From Pectinophora gossypiella (lineage: Eukaryota > Arthropoda > Insecta > Lepidoptera > Gelechiidae), in NCBI RefSeq assembly GCF_024362695.1, contig NC_065404.1, positions 12,998,604 to 13,062,603 of the forward strand: 64,000 bases of DNA, given 5' to 3'. Position 1 is the first letter of the stretch, and each line of letters opens with the position of its first letter. The notes below the pieces were generated by a model, which searched no databases, was not told where the DNA came from, and saw only the letters and a list, made by a program, of their open reading frames with translations. This document shows, one piece after another, positions 33,678 to 43,644 of the stretch. The position numbers and the translations under genes are program-made.

Positions 33678-33720
33678 TCAGTGTCGTTTTGTAATTTTTG
33701 ATTCGAATTCTAATTGCGAG
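33678..33720 (+). promoter_or_regulatory. Initiator and first (5' UTR) exon of the 33.8-kb gene
   Basis: TCAGT at 33678-33682 matches the arthropod initiator. A strong donor, GCGAG|GTGAGT, follows at 33720/33721, and the intron ends at 'ccatttgcag' (33869). This would make a ~41-nt non-coding exon and a 149-nt intron. Start site and exon are predictions. Confidence 0.5.
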
Positions 33721-33871
33721 GTGAGTGTTGCGATCAGTGACTGTGAAGTGATCATAATTGACCGAAATTTGGCGCGTTTGATTCTGTCAACATAGCTAAT
33801 AAATGTTCACACGCAGTGGCGTTATTATGCACGTGTAATTGAAGTTAAATTGTGATTTTCCATTTGCAGAC

Positions 33872-34096
33872 ATGGCTTTGAGCGTTGCTCTACCTCTAGC
33901 GGGCTTGGAGACAGATAACTTCAACTCGTTCAGCTCGTTCGGGCATATCATAGACATAGCGGGGCTTTCGCAGTCTCAGTCGAGCCCGAGTCCGTCTGTC
34001 TCCAGTGAATCTAGCGGTATCGGCTCGCTGGGTTCGCTCAAGTCGGAGTCAGTCAACAGTGACTCCCTCCCGTCTAGTCCTCAAACAACAGAGAAG
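33872..34096 (+). CDS. Unidentified Ser-rich protein, coding exon 1
   Basis: The exon begins at 33870 after 'ttgcag', and the ATG is 2 nt in, with G at -3 and G at +4. It encodes 75 residues. A hydrophobic start (MALSVALPLAGLE) leads to FNSFSSFGHIIDIAG and then a Ser-dense stretch (about 34-72: SQSQSSPSPS, SSESSGIGSL, SVNSDSLPSS). It ends at a consensus donor, GAGAAG|GTGAGT, in phase 0. The next exon also opens in phase 0. I do not recognise the family. The composition suggests a disordered, phosphorylation-prone regulatory protein rather than an enzyme; that is inference. Confidence 0.75.
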
Positions 34097-34381
34097 GTGA
34101 GTTAATATCACTAAAATCGCATTTGTTTGCGTTCGTCCTGGCCTTGACCTCGCTATTTTCATAATATTCCGTAATGGCGAATGTCTTACGCTATCAATGT
34201 TGTGTACAATATTGACGTGTGATAATGGAAATTTTGAGCCACATGTGTTATGATTTCGCACAATTAGCAACTAACTGCAAATAAAAACAAAGGTTGTTAC
34301 CAAAATAGATTAAGTAGATAAGATATCTGTGAACATAATGCAGTATTTTATTCAGTCTAAAATTGTATTGATTATTTTCAG

Positions 34382-34666
34382 AAAATATTTGAACCGGTGG
34401 TGCAGCCGCAGCCACGTCCGAAGGAAAAGTCATTTGATGACACTAAAGTGTCCTATGAGGGACGTGATGTCCTCAACCTGATGGCTAACCTCACGGATCC
34501 GCGATGGAGCTACCGTGCCACAGTGCTGCCGCCGAACAACCCTGCACTGTTCTTTGCCAACCGCTCCCAGTACCATCGGCTGGGACCATATGGGACTCGC
34601 ACACAGTACGTAAAGGATACTTGCCGCACATGCGGATTCTCATGGGTTGTTGCTGCCACAGATTGA
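34382..34666 (+). CDS. Unidentified Ser-rich protein, coding exon 2
   Basis: Follows a 285-nt intron ending 'gattattttcag'. It adds 94 residues to a stop at 34666, for 169 in total. After a Pro/Lys linker (VVQPQPRPKEK) comes what looks like a compact folded or interaction segment: DVLNLMANLTDPRWSYRA, then NPALFFANRSQYHRLGPYG. The last residues contain CRTCGFSW, a lone CxxC. A good alternative donor (ACA|GTACGTAAAG) at 34604/34605 could end the exon before the Cys segment, so the C-terminus is uncertain. The codon use and sharp splice sites make a real gene likely. No family is recognised. Confidence 0.72.
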   Translation, partial: KIFEPVVQPQPRPKEKSFDDTKVSYEGRDVLNLMANLTDPRWSYRATVLPPNNPALFFANRSQYHRLGPYGTRTQYVKDTCRTCGFSWVVAATD

Positions 34667-35474
34667 TGTGACAATGTGTCAGCATAAACTCTGAACAAAT
34701 TAACATTGAAAAGGTACGACTGGGACACATCAGGGTGCATATCAACACCTAATCCAATCCAACTATCACAATAAGGTGCTTGCATCATAAGTTAACAAGC
34801 AAGCTGATGACTTAAACAGTAACTTTGTAATCTTCACAAAAAGTATTAAGGTACAAATATTATTAATTCTCCACTCAATAGTTAATCCTATTTTATTTTA
34901 ACATAGATTATTACTTAAAATAAAAAATTATTTACAAATAAAAGAGTAGGTACTTTGGCCAAGGCAGATTCCACATAAAGTATGTTTCCCTGTTGTGGCC
35001 CAGTTCTACAGATGACTGTGGAATATTTATGTGGCTATCGTCTCGCGCATTCGTAGAGTTACATTTTAACGTGACTTAATACTGTGATCTTAATTTAATC
35101 AAGGCAATTTTTGACAAATTCTGTGAATGTCATGCGTGACGATATTTAATTTCGTTTTTGTTTTAATTTATTTTGTGTGATAAATTTAGGCTTAATTATT
35201 ACATAATTTGCAATGCCATAAAATTGCAGACTTATTCCAAATCAGCATTTCTAGGTCCTAATCGAAAAAGAAACGACGATTCGAACGAAAAGCATTCTAA
35301 AATTGACTGAGTCGACAATTACTTATTTAGTGAAACTAAAGACCATTACAAGTAAAATATTATGCTACACTTAGTTCCTCTTAGACTTGATAATGTTTGT
35401 TATCCAAAGAATCTTTGTATAATGTGCATATTTAACTTTAATGTTAGTTTACACAATATATCATAATGTAGTAC

Positions 35475-35525
35475 CTGTAAAATGCAAGTGATTGATCATT
35501 TTGGAGCTTGCATTTTATGTTACAG
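35475..35525 (+). other. Hairpin in the putative 3' UTR
   Basis: TAAAATGCAAG (35478-35488) pairs exactly with CTTGCATTTTA (35507-35517) around an 18-nt loop. CTGTA/TACAG outside extends the stem after a small bulge. It may be a structured UTR element; it is short for a microRNA precursor. Confidence 0.5.
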
Positions 35526-38500
35526 TTTAAAGCAATATTTAAATTATGGACAATTACTTAGAAATAATGAACTAGTTCTTCCCACCATTACATTACATCG
35601 TAACAGTAACTATTTAAATATTGTTTTATGATATTCTTTAGTCTGTAGAAATAATAAGTTAGATATATTCCACAGTCATTTATCAGTAGGATCGTCATTG
35701 TTTGAACCAAAAGGCTGCTTCTCGGATGTTATTTAAATTTACGATTTGACGAGACAGGCACGAATTTAAAGCCAAGCTGTAGGATAATTTTAAGGTATAA
35801 ATATGATTGTTGGATGTACCGTCCGAGCATTACATAATAATAGTGATGACATATAATCTAGAGGATACAATCTTGACACATTGCCCAAAAATTGAACTTC
35901 TATAGATCGAACGCGAAGGCAAGAACAACTCATTTAATTATACGACGAGCCCATATGGAACATAGTCAACGTGGGTTATCAGTGCATATCATCACAAATT
36001 AATGCAGTGATTAGATATTGTAAGGTATTTGTAGTTGTTACAGACCGTTTTAAAACGTTTGAGTCATTGATATGCCCAGATGCTGGGTTTCTAGTGAAAT
36101 TATAGTAAGTGTCGTTAACAGACTGGCAATATCTCTATCTATGTGCATATATAAAATGTAATATTCGTGGTCTCTTAATTTAGTCAAGATATTTAATAGT
36201 ATGAGTCTCTTGGATATGTGTAAGTAATGTATAACATACTACTAACTATAACAATTGATACTGTCCTTTTGTGCAACTTTAGTTCTGCTACGTTGTGATC
36301 AGCTTTAAATTGGAACTGGAGTATTTGTACACAATAATGTTGACATATTTCCCACAAAGTTATTTTTATAAAATAATGTTGATATGAGACAATACAGTAT
36401 GTAGTTTTCAAAATTTCCTTTATATTGATACGGAATTCGCTTAAGGTTTGGCAAATTTTGGAAGGGACCAACATCCACGTTTGATTTGTTGCAATATTGT
36501 TTGTCAATAGCTTGTGTCACCTCCAACCGGTGCGTTTATCGTGATCTAAATTTACATTGCATTTTATCAACCGCTTTATCTTTAGTCATCGCCACAACTT
36601 TTCTGTTTGTCTGTTATCAATTTTCTGGGCTATGAACACAAAACGTAATCAATTAGGTAAATATTTACAGAATTATTATTTATGTATTTATGATTCAGTG
36701 GGTTATACTTATGACTGAACATATAGCATGGATCTCAGAATGCAGCTATTTATGATTCTATGTTGCCTGTGACGGAGACACCCCACAAGGTCGAACAATA
36801 TACTGAGAGGTGTCTTCAAATGCCTACAAGTGTGCTATATCCTCAGTCACACATACTCACAAAATGGTTGTTATTGGTTATTTAAAATCAAATGTTGCAT
36901 TCAGATTATTTTTAGTTTACTAAGATTTAATATTATGACAAAGCTGCAATCGAATGTAGTTCAAAGAAAGTATTCGGAGCGATACGCACAGTTTTATAGA
37001 CTACGAGTAGCTCTTGTTGTGAACGTCTCCTAAAATATAGTGAACCCGCTGGCCCTGCTCGCGCGGCCGCGTGGGAGCCCGAGCCACTCACAGGCCGAGG
37101 TGCGATGCAATACTTGCATTCCAGTTTTGTGTTAAGTTAGCAGCCGAGGGTAGTAGTTGTTAATGTTTATTTAATCCACATTGCCAAATATTTTGGTTGT
37201 TGTGCTATTTATTTAACAAAATTTTCTAAAATATCAATTTAGTACCTTCCATTGATAAGTGTCTTCAAGTGATTTTACAATGTTTAAATCATTTCAATTT
37301 TATGCATTTTATTTTGTTTAGTCAAATCATATACACGATATTATACATAATATTATATGTTGTATTTTATCTATTGTTCATTCATATTTATGATATATTT
37401 TTTTTCTCATGAACTGTAGTCAAATGACAGTATTTTTATAAAGAAAATTGTATAGGAATGAGGGTTTTTTGCCTAGACGAGGCGTCCCTACCGCCGCCGC
37501 CCTGGCCGCGGCGGCCCGGCCGCGCGTCCTGAGTGTATTATGTATATCTGATAAGCATTATGTAGGTTTAGCGAAATAGATTAACTCGGAGACGAACTCC
37601 AGTACCAAAACTTATTGGTTCAATGTTGTTCTCGTATTATCGTGATATAGTGCGCCGCATGCGGCGCAGAGCTCAATATTTTTAGTAACCCTTAAGAAAA
37701 TTACCTCTTTTGAAAAGAATATAATATATATGATATAGTATATCCAATCGATAATCACATAATTATGTATTTCCCTGTTTATTTTGATGTGATATCATAA
37801 ATGACTGATCTGAATTTAGTTTTTAAGTTGGTTATTGATATGCAGTGCTATTTCGAGAGTGTAATTAAGATTTAATATGAAGTGCCAATGCTCGTAATTT
37901 AATCTTTATGACTGTTCCTTTATCGTAGCTACATAATGTGAGAGCGGCCCCACTCGGCGCCCGCTCACCTCCTACTACTACTGTTTACTTCAGTATAAGC
38001 AATCTTCCTCCTAACACTTAAGTTTAAATTGTTACTTTATTTAATGAATTCACGTAACGTGCACAATCTCAGTAATGCTTGCAATATTATGTATAACGAG
38101 TTAATTCCTCAGTTTAATCCAGCGTAATTTTAAGAGTACAATATGAGATGATGTTATATCATTCTAGTATCAAAATTAGCCGAAGATGTTAATATTATTA
38201 TTAGTTAGGTAAAATTTTAACATAGCTTCGTATAATTGGGATGTTTTAGTATTTAGTAGTGTATAATAACGGCGTAGTGGCAAGCAACTGTCTCGTGAGT
38301 GACGTGAATAATGTTAGTGGCAATAATACTCGATGTAAGCCCCCTGCCAAGAGACGTGTACAGTGCACAGGGTCGCGACAGTGTGCGCCGCTGCGGCTGC
38401 GGCCGCGGCTGCGGTGCACACGCAACTGAACGATACACACTAGACGTTTATTTGTTGTAATTATAATAATAGCCGTAGGTATTTTATCGTACTTAAATAA

Positions 38501-38699
38501 TTATTCTTGCGATGCCTTAATTCTGGTTGTCAATTAGACATGTCTCTGCCTAGAGTGTTATCATTGTTTTTATTTATTTTAGTTTTTGCTGTTCCGGCTT
38601 CCTCCGTGAACTTCCAGTCCAGGCTGTTCTTTTGAAATAATTTTGAGGTCGATTTATTTTTACCTAAGTGTTCTTATTAAATGTTACCAAAATGTTTTT

Positions 38700-38705
38700 A
38701 ATAAA
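38700..38705 (+). terminator. Distal AATAAA poly(A) signal
   Basis: AATAAA followed by a T/GT-rich stretch ('tatttttatatgtag'), in the orientation of the 33.8-kb gene. It marks the likely end of the longest transcript. Confidence 0.5.
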
Positions 38706-38729
38706 ATATTTTTATATGTAGAAAGCTCT

Positions 38730-39435
38730 TTTATTTCAAAACATTTCCATTCCACAAAGAAGCGAGTTAACTAACGTGCTAATCATGCTTCGAACAACAC
38801 AGCAAGTAATAAACGCCTACTTGTTGACTGGAAATAACTCGTGAGTTGTAAAAAAATAAAAATAGACAACGTTTTTAGTCCTGCCTGCGAAGTGTTTGTG
38901 ATAATTTTGTCAGCAACACGGCGGTAAATAATAAAGTTGATCGCGTCACGTTTTCGTGTCGAAAACAATTTTGGTTGCGGGCGTCATGCCAAAAACAAAG
39001 GAATTGGTTACCTACGATCTTTGATAAATAGCAAATTGACCTGTCGCTAATAGGTAGGTAGTTAGTAAAACTTGCAGCCAAGATTGCATAAAACGCAAAT
39101 GAGACCGCTATATTAGAGAAGGAAAATCAACAATCTTTTGATTATCCAGGTACCTAGTAGGTAAGTATATAAATTGTTTATTATACGATCGAGTAGACAA
39201 TACCTACGCACGACCTACGTGAATATCGAACAAGTAGGTAGGTATTTACAATGTCATTGCCCTTTGCCATTTCTTACGTAGGTTAATAAATTCTAATAAC
39301 AATTATCACATTAATCTTTTAAAAGATTCATAATTAAGGTAGGCACCTATAATAAACAAAATAAAACCTATCAAATTGGCGGCGGATGGATAAAGATGGT
39401 AGATTTGGACTAGATAAAATACAAGAGGAAAATTG
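38730..39435. other. Intergenic DNA
   Basis: AT-rich with several TAGGTAGGTA/ACCTAC words; no gene recognised. Confidence 0.4.
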
Positions 39436-39440
39436 CCAAA

Positions 39441-39583
39441 AGCGCCATCTGTATTCCTCAACTAAAACTTCCTTCACAATTTTGGTTCACCGGAGCCGAA
39501 CAGTACGAATGGATGGCTACAACTCGCCACCTAGTGGTCTTAAAGGGAACTAAATAGACCTGAAAATCTGTACTAGATGGCGC
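39441..39583. promoter_or_regulatory. Cluster of three CTCF-like motifs
   Basis: Minus strand CAGATGGCGCT at 39441-39451; minus strand CCACTAGGTGGCG at 39525-39537, which fits the extended CTCF core CCASYAGRKGGCR at every position; plus strand CTAGATGGCGCT at 39573-39584. The cluster lies about 0.8 kb past the distal poly(A) signal, mirroring the cluster upstream of the gene. Confidence 0.45.
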
Positions 39584-39630
39584 TACCCGCGTGAAAAAAA
39601 AGTATAAATTCACCACATTGAACTTTACTA

Positions 39631-39770
39631 AGGGTGGTATTAATAAACTAATCTCAGCTTCAAGACTGCCCTCAAGATCATGTCATTGTGACAGTTCTCA
39701 TATAAAAACAAAGACTTGAGCATGATCTTGAGGGCAGTCTCAGCTGAGATTCGTTTATTAATACCACCCT
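39631..39770. repeat. MITE, ~140 bp, long terminal inverted repeats
   Basis: Ends 'agggtggtattaataaac' and its inverse, with the inverted match continuing about 55 bp inward ('gactgccctcaagatcatg'). A TA lies on the left, and the right end can be read as TA too, suggesting TA target duplication of the mariner/Tc1 type. No coding capacity. Confidence 0.85.
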
Positions 39771-40059
39771 AAAAGCTTTTTATTAGGTACTGGATTACAA
39801 ACAACCTCTGGACCTACTCTGGACTTACCTACCAATCTGTCATTGTTTTTGAACACTTAAGCTGATGCCCGTGTTGCTGTATGTGTAGAACTAATGAAGT
39901 GAAATAAAGCGTGTAATTTTTGGATTTCACTAATTTGTCTTCCTAATAATTAATTAATTATAAGCTCATAGTAATACATTACATAAGTTTTGCAATTATT
40001 TACTCTACATTTAGCGTATAAGGAAAAATATCCCGTTGATGTCTTTTATATGAAGTAAA

Positions 40060-40190
40060 GGTAACTCTACTACTCTAACCCACAGTGGAGCGTGGTGGAA
40101 TATTATGCTCCATAAGTCCTCGGGGTGATTGAGAGGAGGCCTGTGCCCAGCAGTAGGACGTCTTAGGCTGTTTATGTCATGTAAAGATAA
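40060..40190 (+). repeat. SINE tail fragment
   Basis: 'cccacagtggagcgtggtgg', 'tgattgagaggaggcctgtg' and 'cccagcagtaggacg', with the head missing. Confidence 0.7.
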
Positions 40191-40402
40191 GTTGCCTTTG
40201 TCAAGTTTATTGTCACGACATTTTAGAATACTATAATTACTACAAGTTGTGAGAAGCTGCAGTAGTTTTAGGCGGATGAGACGTTCGTTATGTAAAAATT
40301 GACGATTCAAAGTGTAACTATGTTACCTATTGAATAAAGATATTTTTGAATTTAAATTTTAATTTGAACTACTTGCTGAAAAATCATACACGCATTACTT
40401 AA

Positions 40403-40408
40403 TTTATT
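40403..40408 (-). terminator. AATAAA signal for the 40.5-kb terminal exon
   Basis: Minus-strand AATAAA 108 nt beyond the stop at 40516. Confidence 0.45.
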
Positions 40409-40515
40409 CTTCCTTTGAGAAATATTAGTACTAGAGCAATAGTTTATAATTACTTCTCCATATGTATTTTGCTTAGATTCAAATATCATTATTGTATGTT
40501 GCTGATGTAAAGCTT

Positions 40516-40849
40516 TCACGTTCCTAGCTTTACTTTTTCCAAGTTTTTATGAGTACTGAAAGGTAATTTTGTTGTCTTCAATTCGTCAGGGGTGAACAAA
40601 GCCGGCATCCCGCGATATTTGCGACAAAATACATTTCCACCAACTACATTGTTCCGAATCATAATGGAATATAGTCCGAATTGTTTTTTACGCGGCGTAA
40701 TAACTGCGGCAATGATGTTTTTGTTTGGAATATCCACTTTTGTGTCGGTATAATGGTGTTCATTCAGACGGGAGCGACTGAAAGTGTCGCTTTTATCAGT
40801 CGCACAATGGGCGGGAATCAAAGAAATTACGAATTCACCGACCGCTGTG
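40516..40849 (-). CDS. Probable terminal exon of an unidentified gene
   Basis: A 110-residue open segment on the minus strand. It has no ATG near its start but begins right after a good acceptor ('tctttattttacactgtag', AG at 40851-40850) and needs two bases from an upstream exon. The translation looks protein-like throughout (for example VGEFVISLIPAH, IIAAVITPRKKQFGLYSIMI, VGGNVFCRKYRGMPALFTPD) and ends at a TGA with AATAAA 108 nt on. I cannot name the family. Upstream exons should lie at higher coordinates; a strong minus-strand donor, ATCAG|GTAAGG, near 43692 is one candidate but was not tied to a convincing exon. It could also be a 5'-truncated pseudogene. Confidence 0.5.
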
Positions 40850-41074
40850 CTACAGTGTAAAATAAAGACGCGATTTTGATTCTATTGTTTGATATTTTTA
40901 TTGTTGAATAGATACAATGTGCTGAAAGCTTTATTTCCATTTATCATTCCTTTAGGATTGAAGAATTACAAATTCCTTTCGGGACATCTTTGTTGCTGTT
41001 TTTTATTTATTTTTTGATGTTGTGTATTCCATAGGGAATATTAATTCAATATGCGTAAATTAGGTACACGAGTA

Positions 41075-41540
41075 TACAGGATGTTAGTGACATCGTAACG
41101 AATACTGAGGGTGATGATTCAGACCATGATTCTGAGTTGATATCAAGTGGAATTTCCCGTCGCAAAAGTATGAAACTGAAAATAAATAAAAAGTCACTAA
41201 CAAAATTTCATGAATTTACCGACAGGAAATTCCACATGATATTATCAACTCAGAATCATGGTCAGTATTTATTACAGTGTCACTAACACTCATACGCACA
41301 TGTATGACTACCTGTACGTACTTGTACGAGGTGTAAGTGACATCCTAACGTATACGATACACTTTTCTGAGTTAATATCAAGTGGAATTTCCCATCGCAA
41401 AAGTATAGAATTGAAAATAATTTAAACACAAAAAAAGAACATGAATTTTGTGACGGAAAATTCCACTTGATATTAACTCAGAATCATGGTCTGAATCATC
41501 CCTCAAAGTTTTCGTTACGATACCACTAACACGCTGTATA
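41075..41540 (+). repeat. Compound MITE family M (alpha plus beta units)
   Basis: Begins 'tatacaggatgttagtgaca' and ends 'cgataccactaacacgctgt'. Two palindromic units are joined at about 41290-41340 by 'acgcacatgtatgacta'. Ends resemble TA-flanked CAGGGTG termini seen in the best copies. Confidence 0.82.
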
Positions 41541-41824
41541 TCTACTCAATCCCTTGCTGAGGTGGGTGGAGCTGAGAGTGAAGTCAAAAGAATTTAATAA
41601 AGATTCAAATTAGCAGTCACTATTGGCTGATGTCTTGTGAAGTTTGACATGATAAACTAGTACTAGGTTACTACCCCATTGCCGTTAAAACTAAACCACC
41701 CATCCCAAAAAAGCTTTCTATTTTTTCAACACTATAATAAAAAGGGACTCATTGCAAATTATTATTGGTATTTACACAACACAACGACATGTGTGTCGCC
41801 AAAGGGATAGGCAGAAGTGTATAG

Positions 41825-42047
41825 TATACAGGGTGACACTGCAACGAATACTGAGGGGGATGATTCAGACCATGATTGATATCAAGTAGAATTTCCGTAC
41901 GGAAATTTCATGACGATGTTTGTGCATTTTTAAATTATTTTCAGTTCCATTCCTTTGGGACGGAAAATTTCACTTGATATTAACTCAGAATCATTGTCTG
42001 AATCATCTCTCAAAGTTTTCGTTACGATGTCAGTAACAACCTGTATA
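41825..42047 (+). repeat. MITE family M, single unit
   Basis: Runs from 'tacagggtgacactgcaacg' to 'gatgtcagtaacaacctgta', palindromic about a centre near 41930. Confidence 0.82.
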
Positions 42048-42561
42048 ATATACACCTATTCCGCACCTTTTTTTCGTGCCTACACTTAATTTATGAAATT
42101 CGAACAGGCATCACGCGTCGGATTCGGAAATGATACAGCATGGCGATTGGCGATACTGTAGGCAAAACGGCTGAATGGGCAGAAATTGAAGGCGCTTGCT
42201 ATTGACATTCATGAGCGCAGCTTATTCTATCAGATATGAGACACTCATCAGTTGCAATACTACACTTATTACTTATAAACATGAACGCCTTCCGTTGCTT
42301 ATTCAAAAATTCAAATTCAGAAATATCTTTATTCAGTTGGTAACGTTACACTTTGAATCGTCAACTTTTACTTAACGTCTCATATGCCTAAAGCTGCTGC
42401 AGCTTCTCACAACTCGTATAGCTAAGAAAAACTAGCTGCAAGGAAAACTGGACATGTATTTAATAAAATCTACCCCAAAACGTACGAGTCCAAATACTAA
42501 GTTCTCACTAATACAAAGCAATATATTGGTCACCACTAGCTTTATCAACATCAAGCCGTGG

Positions 42562-42835
42562 AAGCCCAGTTTGGTAGAACGCTTCGAACCTGCAACCTCA
42601 AGAGGCATCTTGAGGTCGCAGGTTCGAATCCAGCACAGGCCTAAACCAATGATTGTCGAATTTGTTTTCGAATTCATGTATGGATCATAAATGATTATCA
42701 CGCGCTCAGCGGTGAAGGAAAACATCGTGAGGAAACCTACATTCCCGAGAAATGCATTTCGGAGGTATGTGATGGTTTTCCCTTCGCGGGTTGTAAGATC
42801 AGACAGGCAGTCGCTTCTGTGAAAAGATGATGACT
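42562..42835 (+). repeat. SINE family C with local hairpin at the B-box
   Basis: 'aagcccagtttggtagaacg', 'gcaggttcgaatccagc', then the usual body. The B-box region is present twice in inverted form: 42583-42603 and 42608-42628 are 21-bp inverted copies with one mismatch, leaving a 4-bp centre. Confidence 0.82.
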
Positions 42836-42924
42836 AGGTTTATCAAGATCAGTTGTGGCTACAAAACCAGACCAATAGAATCCGTGTCATAGTTAGAGTC
42901 ACAGGTTTGGATCCTGGCTTGGGT

Positions 42925-43005
42925 TCTAAAGCTTGGTGAAGCGTGGGTACTCAGTTCATCTTGCGATGGATGTACCGTGACTTCTTGACTCTCTTCTTGA
43001 CTACC
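42925..43005 (+). repeat. SINE family D fragment
   Basis: 'ttggtgaagcgtgggtactc' and 'ttcatcttgcgatggatgta' match 63515-63555. Confidence 0.6.
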
Positions 43006-43259
43006 GTGACTTTATGCTATCTTTGGTCTACAATTTAGCATAATAATATAAATTCCCAACATTAGTTGGTTAATTCGGAACCACTGAATACGACTTTATG
43101 TACATCTTTGCCTACCCTTTCGGAGAAACATGCGTGATGCTTATCTATCCTCAGTAAGAACGATGATAAAAGATTGTTCCTAACCAAATCGTGTCAAACG
43201 CACTACAAAACAGAATTGTGCGCTTTCCGAAATTAAAACATCACAATCAGCTGATCGAC

Positions 43260-43265
43260 TTTATT
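43260..43265 (-). terminator. AATAAA signal for the 43.3-kb gene
   Basis: Minus-strand AATAAA 10 nt past the stop codon at 43276-43278. Confidence 0.5.
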
Positions 43266-43275
43266 ATAAACAGTT

Positions 43276-43644
43276 TCAAAATGAAAATTCCAGTTCTGGT
43301 GTAAGAGTCAACACCTTGTAGTCGCCTGCGCTGACGAACATTGTAATGACAATTATCTGAAGAAGCACAAAAGCCGTAATTGCTACCACTTTTATTACAC
43401 ATTTGGCAGTTATGTGTTTAAAGCAGGATCTGCAGTCGAAGCGCTTAGGCTCCAATGTGTATGCTATCTCGTTGTATATTATAGGAGGTTCCACACGCCT
43501 AGGGTTTTTGAATTTAAAAGGCAATTTCGCTTTAAAAGGCCTCTTGCCTAAATATGGCATCTTGGAACTTTTGTAGTCTCTAACAGGTAAAGGCGGTGGA
43601 GGCGGCGGTGGCGGTGTCGGCCTCAGTACGTTTTTAAACTTCAT
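43276..43644 (-). CDS. Proline-rich single-pass membrane protein, unidentified
   Basis: An uninterrupted 122-residue frame from an ATG at 43644. The N-terminus is basic with a run of about eight prolines (11-18), followed by Lys/Arg/Pro-rich sequence (21-55) and a tyrosine-containing PPIIYNEIAYTLEP (53-66). A CRSC pair (71-74) precedes a clear membrane helix at about 82-105 (CVIKVVAITAFVLLQIIVITMF), and a short tail ends in LEFSF. With a basic N-terminal side and no signal peptide, an N-in, C-out topology is likely. An AATAAA follows closely. The poly-proline run could bind SH3, WW or EVH1 domains; that is inference. No family is recognised, and single-exon structure leaves a retrogene possible. 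Confidence 0.6.
   Translation of the reverse strand: MKFKNVLRPTPPPPPPPPLPVRDYKSSKMPYLGKRPFKAKLPFKFKNPRRVEPPIIYNEIAYTLEPKRFDCRSCFKHITAKCVIKVVAITAFVLLQIIVITMFVSAGDYKVLTLTPELEFSF

Larger units (their letters stand above)
34667..38725 (+). other. Probable long 3' UTR, repeat-free
   Basis: AT-rich, non-coding sequence after the stop. A proximal AATAAA lies at 34937-34942 and a distal one at 38700-38705, so short (~0.3 kb) and long (~4 kb) 3' UTRs are both possible. No SINE, MITE or LINE fragment is visible over this length, unlike the rest of the window. Sharp GC-rich islands lie at about 37035-37105, 37470-37530, 37645-37670, 37940-37965 and 38330-38420. It could also hide a separate non-coding RNA. 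Confidence 0.5.

Noticed and set aside
37035..37140. An extra coding exon for the 33.8-kb gene in a GC-rich island
   Set aside because: Joining the alternative donor at 34604 to the visible acceptor gives an immediate stop, and two frames are open at once.
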